From assembly GCA_015521505.1 (NCBI GenBank), contig WAOB01000112.1:1-10022 (forward strand): a DNA stretch of 10,022 bases, in the 5' to 3' direction. The translations under genes and the position numbers were made by a program. The first letter of the stretch is position 1. The number at the start of each line of letters is the position of its first letter. Source of the DNA: Nanobdellati archaeon. Its GTDB lineage: Archaea > EX4484-52 > JAADEF01. Below are positions 1 through 5,441 of the stretch, in pieces. The notes beneath the pieces are model-generated. The model saw only the letters and a list, made by a program, of their open reading frames with translations, had not been told where the DNA came from and made no database searches.

Positions 1-1
1 A

Positions 2-67
2 CCTATAGAGGATATTTCTATCCATTATGCATCATGGATAGATAAAGAAACTAATAAAACATATTGA
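2..67 (+). CDS. C-terminal end of an upstream gene (partial, unknown)
   Basis: The reading frame is open from the window edge and ends at TGA 65-67 after 21 codons. The peptide begins PIEDISIHYASW and ends DKETNKTY, a credible mixed hydrophilic protein tail. Of the other two forward frames I read one through, and it meets a stop by about base 45. The stop lies 18 bases before the next gene, which itself starts behind a Shine-Dalgarno-like site, so the two are probably co-transcribed. I do not recognise the family; the tail is too short to name. Confidence 0.4.
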   Translation, partial: PIEDISIHYASWIDKETNKTY

Positions 68-74
68 CTTTTAG

Positions 75-80
75 GGTAGG
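75..80 (+). promoter_or_regulatory. Shine-Dalgarno-like site GGTAGG
   Basis: GGTAGG lies 5 bases before ATG 86 and resembles the GGAGGT consensus. It supports the start at 86 over the in-frame ATG at 134, which has only an A-rich stretch before it. A similar TAGGT precedes the small gene at 917. Confidence 0.45.
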
Positions 81-85
81 TATAA

Positions 86-907
86 ATGAATATACAGAGA
101 AATGTTAATTTTGATGTAATAAAAAAGAACAAGATGTTTATCTATAATCTCGGCTCCGGGGGAACAAGATATCATGTTGCAACGCAGAGATTAAAAACTG
201 CAGGTTTTATAATAAAAATGAATTCTTTTAATATGTATGTTGATCCTGGAACTTCTGCGTTATTGACCTCTCTCCATAGGAATGTTCCTCTTAAAGATAT
301 TAATTCTTTGTTTATATCTCATGCTCATGTTGATCATTATGATGATGCCGAGGCATTAATAGAGAGTATATATCTACATAGTTATAAGAAAAATAAACCT
401 TTGCTTATAACTAATGAAACAGTCATGGGTAAGATCAAAGGATGGGAAAGAAAGATTTCATCATACCATGAAAAATTATGTTCTGATATTGTAACTGCTA
501 AGCCAGGAGATAAAATACTGTTGAATGATATTAAATTGGAAATAACTAGGACCATTCACCACGAACCCTATAATGTTGGATTTGTTTTACGTACAGGTGG
601 AGTGAGGATAGGATATGCCTCTGATACTGTATTTTATGACGATTTTGAAGCTTATTTCAAAAAGGTTGATGTATTAATATTACATCCTGTAGTTATTAAT
701 AAGACTCATGGGAACGAGTTTAGACACGCGTCTTATGATGATATAATTGAAATGATTATCTCTTCACAACCCAAGCAAGTTATTCTACGACATATTGGAT
801 ATGAGATTTTACAATACGGGATAGATAAGTTTAAAGAAGAGATTCATAGAGAAACAGGGGTAAAGGTAGAGTATCTTTTAGATGGGGATTGCCTGGTTAT
901 AGGATAG
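86..907 (+). CDS. MBL-fold metal-dependent hydrolase (RNase Z-like superfamily)
   Basis: This 273-residue soluble protein has the metallo-beta-lactamase fold and probably binds two zinc ions. The hallmark HAHVDH is at residues 79-84 (D83 and H84 within it). Further expected ligands are H158 or H159 in TIHHEPYNVGF, D180 in YASDT, and H214 and/or H236 (FRHASYDD, LRHIGYE). The conserved fold begins at MFIYNLGSGG (M17), so the first 16 residues are an extension; the Shine-Dalgarno-like GGTAGG nevertheless supports the start at 86. The C-terminal pattern, a PKQVILRHIG strand after an amphipathic helix, recalls archaeal MBL hydrolases often labelled RNase BN/Z-like, but I see no specific exosite or tRNA-binding arm. 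The substrate is therefore open: RNA, phosphodiester or thioester. It sits 18 bases after the preceding gene and 9 bases before a small ORF, so it is probably in an operon. Confidence 0.85.
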   Translation: MNIQRNVNFDVIKKNKMFIYNLGSGGTRYHVATQRLKTAGFIIKMNSFNMYVDPGTSALLTSLHRNVPLKDINSLFISHAHVDHYDDAEALIESIYLHSYKKNKPLLITNETVMGKIKGWERKISSYHEKLCSDIVTAKPGDKILLNDIKLEITRTIHHEPYNVGFVLRTGGVRIGYASDTVFYDDFEAYFKKVDVLILHPVVINKTHGNEFRHASYDDIIEMIISSQPKQVILRHIGYEILQYGIDKFKEEIHRETGVKVEYLLDGDCLVIG

Positions 908-916
908 GTTTCCGAT

Positions 917-1072
917 ATGTATAAAGAAACTTTTCCGAATAGAGATAATTCTTATTTTTTGATAGAAAAGATTAGAGAAAAAAAGCACACCGGAAAAATT
1001 ATTTACAAAGATAGAGGAAAAGGATGGAGAGGAAATAAGAGAGAATACTCTGTTTTTGACAAGTATATATAA
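917..1072 (+). CDS. Small basic hypothetical protein, 51 residues
   Basis: An ATG-started frame of 51 codons ends at TAA 1070-1072. It starts 9 bases after the stop of the MBL hydrolase. TAGGT overlapping that stop (905-909) sits 7 bases before the ATG and can serve as a Shine-Dalgarno site, much as the TAGGT before the hydrolase gene does. The product is strongly basic and hydrophilic, with KIREKKHTGK near the middle and KDRGKGWRGNKRE towards the end; it has no membrane segment and no cysteine. Codons (AGA, AAA, ATA, GAA) match the neighbours. The basic, Gly/Arg/Lys-rich C-terminal half would suit binding to nucleic acid, but that is only a guess and I do not recognise a family. Chance open frames of this length are not rare in AT-rich DNA, so the operon-like position is the main support. 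Confidence 0.45.
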   Translation: MYKETFPNRDNSYFLIEKIREKKHTGKIIYKDRGKGWRGNKREYSVFDKYI

Positions 1073-1098
1073 AAATTTATAATTTATAAATGAATTAT

Positions 1099-1154
1099 GA
1101 AAGTACTACTTTCTGTGGGTGTCGATAATTAGCTCGAAAGTCAAAGTAAAGTAG
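1099..1154 (+). other. Non-coding stretch with competing inverted repeats
   Basis: GAAAGT (1099-1104) can pair perfectly with ACTTTC (1108-1113) across a 3-base loop. The same ACTTTC can pair with a second GAAAGT at 1136-1141, and CTACTTT (1106-1112) can pair with AAAGTAG (1148-1154). These pairings exclude each other, as in a switching leader or a small structured RNA. The core between them, about 1114-1142, is less AT-rich than its surroundings. TATA-like runs lie just upstream (TATATATAA 1064-1072; TTTATAAAT about 1083-1091) and could start a transcript here. It matches no RNA family I know. Confidence 0.25.
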
Positions 1155-1160
1155 GATATA

Positions 1161-1200
1161 TTTAGTATTAAACATTTTAAATCCTTATTTTAGTATTAAA
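1161..1200 (+). repeat. Direct repeat TTTAGTATTAAA, two copies flanking a TATA-like box
   Basis: The exact 12-mer TTTAGTATTAAA occurs at 1161-1172 and 1189-1200, 28 bases apart start to start, and each copy is followed by A(A)CAT. The two copies bracket the TATA-like box at 1175-1182, and the second ends 4 bases before the GTPase start codon. The placement is what a repressor operator or a duplicated promoter element would show. In such AT-rich DNA a chance duplication is possible. Confidence 0.45.
1175..1182 (+). promoter_or_regulatory. TATA-like box for the permuted GTPase gene
   Basis: TTTTAAAT is centred about 26 bases before ATG 1205, the spacing expected when archaeal transcription starts at or next to the start codon. 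There is no Shine-Dalgarno site before this ATG, which agrees with a leaderless mRNA. Confidence 0.45.
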
Positions 1201-1204
1201 ACAT

Positions 1205-1963
1205 ATGGTATCTATAATAGACAAAATAATTAATCAAAGTGATATAATAATTGAGGTTGTTGATGCAAGAGCAATAGATTTTACTAGGAATAAAAGGATT
1301 GAGGAAAAGATAAAAAGAAAAGGAAAGTTTTTGTTCGTAGTTGCTATGAAAGTTGATGTAGTTGATGAGAAAAAACTAAAAGAAAAGCTTTCTAAATTAG
1401 GTGTGCCTGCTGTTTATGCTTCATTTAAGAATAAAAAAGGTTATAGAGAGGTAAGAAAACTCATTAACATAGGAGCATATAAAATAAAAAAAGAGAGAAA
1501 CAAAGACAAGATTTTTGTTGGTGTAATTGGTTATACCAATACAGGTAAATCCTCATTAATCAACCTAATAACCTTCTCATCAAAAACGAGAGCAAGTTCA
1601 TTACCCGCATTTACAAAAAAATACCAATGGATAAAACTAAAAAAAGATATAATGCTTATAGATACTGCTGGAGTAATAGAAGCTAAAAACCCGAAAGAGC
1701 TTCATGTTCTAAAAGGCAATGTTAATCCTGAAAAAGTTGAGTGCTATGATCATGCTTTAGAACTTTTAAGATATGCTAAAAGATATGAGAATAATTTTGA
1801 GAAAGTTTTAGATATAAGCATAGAGGATGAGGAAAGAGCAATAGAACAGTATGCTTTAAAAAGGAAATTCTTGCTAAAAGATGGAAAACCAGATGTTGAA
1901 AGAGCAGCAAAAGAAATAATAAGGAAGTGGAACAATGCAGAGTTAAGCATGTTTGTTGATTGA
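1205..1963 (+). CDS. Circularly permuted ribosome-assembly-type GTPase (YlqF/RbgA/NOG2-like)
   Basis: This 252-residue protein carries the GTPase motifs in permuted order G4-G5-G1-G2-G3. The N-terminus has the family signature VVDARAI (18-24). The G4 position reads AMKVD (47-51), and a G5-like ASFKNKKG is at 72-79. The P-loop GYTNTGKSS is at 109-117, the switch-I threonine is in AFTKKY (T137), and G3 is LIDTAGV (151-157). Family members bind large-subunit rRNA and help late ribosome assembly in a GTP-dependent way; that role is inferred here. Two deviations stand out: the G4 asparagine that reads guanine is replaced by Met48, and G3 is DTAG rather than the DxPG usual in this group. The C-terminal part (about 175-252) is helical and charged. 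The gene is alone, probably leaderless, and converges on proS. Confidence 0.85.
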   Translation: MVSIIDKIINQSDIIIEVVDARAIDFTRNKRIEEKIKRKGKFLFVVAMKVDVVDEKKLKEKLSKLGVPAVYASFKNKKGYREVRKLINIGAYKIKKERNKDKIFVGVIGYTNTGKSSLINLITFSSKTRASSLPAFTKKYQWIKLKKDIMLIDTAGVIEAKNPKELHVLKGNVNPEKVECYDHALELLRYAKRYENNFEKVLDISIEDEERAIEQYALKRKFLLKDGKPDVERAAKEIIRKWNNAELSMFVD

Positions 1964-1971
1964 AAGTCATA

Positions 1972-2028
1972 AATCATAAGAAAAGTTATGATTGAGAACA
2001 TAGAGAATATCTCCAGGGGTCTCTTTTT
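1972..2028 (+). terminator. Hairpin and T run between convergent genes
   Basis: Nine bases after the GTPase stop, AATCATAA (1972-1979) and TTATGATT (1986-1993) form a perfect 8-bp stem around a GAAAAG loop. Further on, CTCTTTTTCC gives a T5 run at 2024-2028. T runs alone can end archaeal transcription. The hairpin could act on transcripts from either side, because proS ends at 2075 on the other strand. Confidence 0.4.
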
Positions 2029-2074
2029 CCTTACCAAATAACCACATCTTAATCCTCTTCTATACTTATCCTAC

Positions 2075-3550
2075 CTAATAAGCTCTTGCAAACAAAACCT
2101 TGTATTTTGCTTTACTATTACAATAGATGCACTTTTCATTACTAAAATCTTTTCCATAAAAATCTAAAGGTATGCATCTAGAGGTTGCTTTTGTCTCTTC
2201 TTTTATACTCTCCTCACATTTTTCATTACCGCACCAATAAGCATATGCTATACCCTTCCTTTTCTCAATTACTTCCTTAAACTCATCATAAGATTTTATC
2301 TCTATAATATGATCTTCCAAAAACTTTTTGCTTCTTTCATACAAGTTCCTTTGAATATCTTCCAAAAGAGTAGGTATTATATCTGTAATCTCTTCTAAAG
2401 CATAGCTTTTTTTCTCATCAGTATCTCTTCTATAAATAACAACTTGATTTTTCTCAGCATCTTTTAATCCTGCTTCTATCCTCAAAGGCACACCTTTGAG
2501 TTCCCATTCATTAAATTTAAATCCAGGAGTTAAATCATCTCTCTCATCTATCTCATAATCTATTCCTTCTCCATAAAAAGCAATAGAATCAAGCTTTTGC
2601 TTGATAATATCAACATACTCTATAACCTTTTCTCTAGTATTTTTAAACCATATAGGTACAACAACAACATGCAATGGAGCAATTCGTGGAGGTAAAACTA
2701 ATCCTTTATCATCACCGTGAACCATAACCAAGGCCCCTATCAATCTTGTACTTACACCCCAAGAAGTTTGCCATGCATACTTCTCTTTTCCATCTTTATC
2801 CAAAAACTTTATGTCATATGCTTTGGCAAAGTTTTGGCCGAGATTATGGCTTGTTCCCATCTGCAATGATTTCATATCCTGCATCAAACCCTCTATAGTT
2901 GTAGTATATAAAGCGCCTGCAAACTTCTCGCTTTCTGTTTTATAGCCTTTAACTACCTCTATTGCAAGCAAATCTTTTACCAAAGCATAGTAGATATCAA
3001 GCATTTTAAATACCATCTCATCAGCTTCTTCTTTAGTTGCATGAACTGTATGTCCCTCCTGCCATAAAAACTCCCTAGTTCTTAAAAACAATCTTGTTGC
3101 TTTGGTTTCCCATCTAACAACGTTAGCCCATTGATTAATAAGCAAAGGTAAATCTCTATAGCTCCTAACCCACTTGCTAAAAACATCATACATTATAGTT
3201 TCAGATGTAGGTCTTATGGCCAATGGCTCCTCTAGTTCTCTCTCCCCTCCTCTTGTTACCCACGCCACCTCTGGAACAAAACCTTCTACATGTTCCTCTT
3301 CCTTAGAAAGAATAGATTTTGGTATGAATAAAGGGAAATAAGCATTCTTAACACCCAATTCCTTGAATTTCTTGTTCAAATAATTCTGTATTTTTTCCCA
3401 TATTGCATACCCCCATGGTTTAATAACCATACATCCCTTAACAGGAGAATATTCTGCTAAACCACTTCTTAAAACAACTTGATGATACCATTCAGAAAAA
3501 TCTTCTTGTCTTTTGACAGATATACCTAAATCCTCTTTGACCGATCCCAT
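2075..3550 (-). CDS. proS: Prolyl-tRNA synthetase, archaeal/eukaryotic type
   Basis: This 491-residue cytoplasmic class II aminoacyl-tRNA synthetase charges tRNA(Pro) with proline. The proline/ATP-site signature RPTSE is at 113-117, followed by NVVRWE (143-148). The motif 2 region is FLRTREFLWQEGHT (155-168), and the conserved GTSHNLGQNF is at 232-241. Motif 3 is GVSTRLIGALVMVHGDDKG (265-283). After the anticodon-binding domain (about 290-400) comes the C-terminal zinc domain of this type, with C440-x4-C445 and C474-x2-C477 as likely ligands. The chain ends in the conserved aromatic Tyr. Length is normal and no editing domain of the bacterial INS kind is present. ATG 3550 has no Shine-Dalgarno site but a TATA-like box about 26-28 bases upstream, so the mRNA is probably leaderless and separate from the pilus operon, although read-through from that operon is possible. 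Confidence 0.97.
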   Translation of the reverse strand: MGSVKEDLGISVKRQEDFSEWYHQVVLRSGLAEYSPVKGCMVIKPWGYAIWEKIQNYLNKKFKELGVKNAYFPLFIPKSILSKEEEHVEGFVPEVAWVTRGGERELEEPLAIRPTSETIMYDVFSKWVRSYRDLPLLINQWANVVRWETKATRLFLRTREFLWQEGHTVHATKEEADEMVFKMLDIYYALVKDLLAIEVVKGYKTESEKFAGALYTTTIEGLMQDMKSLQMGTSHNLGQNFAKAYDIKFLDKDGKEKYAWQTSWGVSTRLIGALVMVHGDDKGLVLPPRIAPLHVVVVPIWFKNTREKVIEYVDIIKQKLDSIAFYGEGIDYEIDERDDLTPGFKFNEWELKGVPLRIEAGLKDAEKNQVVIYRRDTDEKKSYALEEITDIIPTLLEDIQRNLYERSKKFLEDHIIEIKSYDEFKEVIEKRKGIAYAYWCGNEKCEESIKEETKATSRCIPLDFYGKDFSNEKCIYCNSKAKYKVLFARAY

Positions 3551-3572
3551 ACAATAAAAACCTTTTTTAAAA

Positions 3573-3582
3573 TTTTTAAAAA
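3573..3582 (-). promoter_or_regulatory. TATA-like box for proS
   Basis: Read on the minus strand, TTTTTAAAAA is centred 26-29 bases before the proS ATG, the distance expected for a leaderless archaeal transcript. The same TTTTTAAA core precedes the ferritin-VIT1 gene at 8627-8634. Confidence 0.5.
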
Positions 3583-3624
3583 CTTTAAGGGGTCAAATAG
3601 CATTTCTTTATCCCTATTCTTTTA

Positions 3625-4539
3625 CTACAATATAATTCCAAAAGTTAATAATACAACAGAAATAAATATGGCGATATGTTTTAGACCTGCCTGGTAGTTG
3701 TTCTCTAAGATGATTCCAATTATTAAACCTGTAGAAATTGCTTGGACGATACTTAATAAAAATAGCATAACTTTAAAGTAAGTAGTGGGTTCTTCTGGTT
3801 TAAATCCAAACACATATCCTATGTTGCATATAGGTCTTACTTGTTTGTATTCTTCACAAAAGTTTATTGCTGAAATGGAATATTTTCCTATTTCTAAAGG
3901 AGTTTTAAGTTCAGTCAGAGGTTTTATAGTGAAATATAACACTACAGTGATTACCATGAAAACAATAAATACAGCATACATTATCATAACTTGTTGATTT
4001 AATATGACCTTTCTTTCTTCATAGATCTCTTTTATGTTCAATAGGGTTTGTGATAGATCCATCATTGTTAATCCAACATCGCCTCCTGAATAGTAAGAAT
4101 TTATTATAATATCTATGGCATTAGATATCATTTTTGATTTAGAAAGTTCTTTTTTCATTAGTTCCAAAACTCTTGGAAATGGAATGTTTAGACTTAATCT
4201 GTATTTTGCTCTTTTTATATATGGATTTAGTGCTCCATAATCGTTTCTTAATACAATATCAAATGCTTGGATAAAGTTCATACCACTGTTTACTGCTTCA
4301 GAATAATCTCTGAGGAATCTTGAAAATGTTTCTTCTGCTTTTTTAACTTGTAGAAAATCGAAATATTCTATGGTTGCATATACGATAAAAGAAACAAACA
4401 CTCCAAAGATAAGTAAGGGAGTTGTTATTTCTGAAGCCTCTCCTTTAGTCATAAAAGCAATAACAAAACTTGAAATAATAATTGCTGATCCTAAAACTAA
4501 AAAGGCAATCTCTAAGTTTTTCTTCTTATAATAATCCAT
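3625..4539 (-). CDS. T2SSF-domain membrane protein, C-terminal half of a FlaJ/ArlJ-like platform (or TadC)
   Basis: This 304-residue inner-membrane protein belongs to the GspF/PilC/FlaJ/TadC family, which forms the platform rotated or pumped by the secretion ATPase. Two N-terminal membrane helices (about 10-30 and 39-58) are followed by one cytoplasmic T2SSF helical domain (about 70-185, with FLRDYSEAVNSGMNFIQAF and YYSGGDVG). Three more membrane helices lie near 186-204, 256-277 and 287-304. The tail, with GLIIGIILEN and then AGLKHIAI, resembles the end of archaeal FlaJ proteins, so this looks like its C-terminal half. C228 and C238 lie in the loop between helices 3 and 4 and could form a disulfide if that loop is outside. 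It starts one base after the stop of the companion gene, with Shine-Dalgarno GAGGGT (4544-4549) inside that gene's last codons, which implies coupled translation. Two stops in a row (TAG TAA) end it. Confidence 0.85.
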   Translation of the reverse strand: MDYYKKKNLEIAFLVLGSAIIISSFVIAFMTKGEASEITTPLLIFGVFVSFIVYATIEYFDFLQVKKAEETFSRFLRDYSEAVNSGMNFIQAFDIVLRNDYGALNPYIKRAKYRLSLNIPFPRVLELMKKELSKSKMISNAIDIIINSYYSGGDVGLTMMDLSQTLLNIKEIYEERKVILNQQVMIMYAVFIVFMVITVVLYFTIKPLTELKTPLEIGKYSISAINFCEEYKQVRPICNIGYVFGFKPEEPTTYFKVMLFLLSIVQAISTGLIIGIILENNYQAGLKHIAIFISVVLLTFGIIL

Positions 4540-4540
4540 A

Positions 4541-5425
4541 TTAACCCTCTAAACTTAATGTTTTAAATAAGATAATGAAGAGCGCTGTAACTAATGGTAG
4601 AACTAAGAAAACAGTTACGAGTTGAATAAATGGTATAAAGAACGATTTGTAGAGCAAGCCAATGACCATAGTTAAAACCATTAGAAATATTGATCCGACT
4701 AAGAGTAATGTAGTGTATATTTCAACTAATAAACTTAACTGTTGACTATATTTAACAAGAAATCTCTTATATTCTTGTAAATAAAGATTTGCTTTCTCTC
4801 GAAGATATATTGTCAGATCTCCTCCTACTATAATAGTGTTTCTTATTCCCCATAATAAATCTCTAAAAGATTGAGATGATGTTCTGTCAGATGCCGATTT
4901 AAGGGCATCTGCAATGTTATGTCCTAAGTTCTCTACTTCAAATACAATTCTCTTTGCTTCTTTTGCTATTGTAGGATATTCAGACATATTAGAAAGGATC
5001 TTAAACAATTGAACGATTGTTGCTCCACTATTCGCAACAGTAATAAGATAGTATGTTGCAAAGGGTAATGCTGCAGAGATTTTCTTTTCATTTTCCATTA
5101 TTTTATTCTTAGGATATACAAAAAATGAAATGAATATTATGATTGACAGAATGATTCCCACCATAAATCCAGAAATAAGCCCGGCAAACAAGTTTCCAGC
5201 AAACAATAAAGAGAAAACCATTATACCAACCACAGAAGTGAAAAAGAAAGTTATTGTAGATGTTAAAATAGCCAATGATCCGTATTCTTCAGGTGTGACA
5301 AAAATACCTGCTCGTTTTAAATCAAATCCTAATGGTTCAAATAGCGTTTTTAAAAATGATGTATCTATAATTTTTGATACTATTCTGTGTGATTTAGGGG
5401 CCAATACTGCTATGTTGTCCACCAT
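4541..5425 (-). CDS. T2SSF-domain membrane protein, N-terminal half of a FlaJ/ArlJ-like platform (or TadB)
   Basis: This 294-residue protein has one T2SSF domain. A soluble N-terminal part (PKSHRIVSKIIDTSFL and LFEPLGFDLKRAGI) precedes two membrane helices (about 49-74 and 80-104). A cytoplasmic helical domain (about 115-230) follows, with LPFATYYLITVANSGATI and LLWGIRNTIIVGGDLTIY. Two more helices sit at about 235-258 and 263-287. It should form the membrane platform with the next gene; ATPase then two membrane proteins is also the order in Tad loci. I start it at ATG 5425 rather than the in-frame GTG at 5434, because GGCGTGG (5431-5437) is then at a normal Shine-Dalgarno distance, whereas it would overlap the GTG. 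The longer form would have 297 residues. Confidence 0.83.
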   Translation of the reverse strand: MVDNIAVLAPKSHRIVSKIIDTSFLKTLFEPLGFDLKRAGIFVTPEEYGSLAILTSTITFFFTSVVGIMVFSLLFAGNLFAGLISGFMVGIILSIIIFISFFVYPKNKIMENEKKISAALPFATYYLITVANSGATIVQLFKILSNMSEYPTIAKEAKRIVFEVENLGHNIADALKSASDRTSSQSFRDLLWGIRNTIIVGGDLTIYLREKANLYLQEYKRFLVKYSQQLSLLVEIYTTLLLVGSIFLMVLTMVIGLLYKSFFIPFIQLVTVFLVLPLVTALFIILFKTLSLEG

Positions 5426-5430
5426 TTTAA

Positions 5431-5437
5431 CCACGCC
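5431..5437 (-). promoter_or_regulatory. Shine-Dalgarno-like site deciding the T2SSF start
   Basis: On the minus strand AAAGGCGTGG precedes ATG 5425 by 5 bases. It overlaps the alternative GTG start at 5434, so it favours the ATG. Confidence 0.4.
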
Positions 5438-5441
5438 TTTT

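Noticed and set aside
1091..1140. C/D-box-like guide RNA (ATGAAAG, CTGT, TGTCGAT, CTCGA in order)
   Set aside because: None of the boxes matches RTGATGA or CTGA exactly; the likeness is too loose to call.
1110..1160. tRNA or split-tRNA half, suggested by CTCGAAAG resembling a T loop
   Set aside because: No TTCRA core, no acceptor or T stem of normal length, and no CCA-side pairing could be found.
1750..2037. Open frame of 95 codons on the - strand at the end of the GTPase gene
   Set aside because: It is antisense to the conserved reading frame, and its Leu/Phe/Ser-rich composition is that of a complement of Lys/Glu codons.
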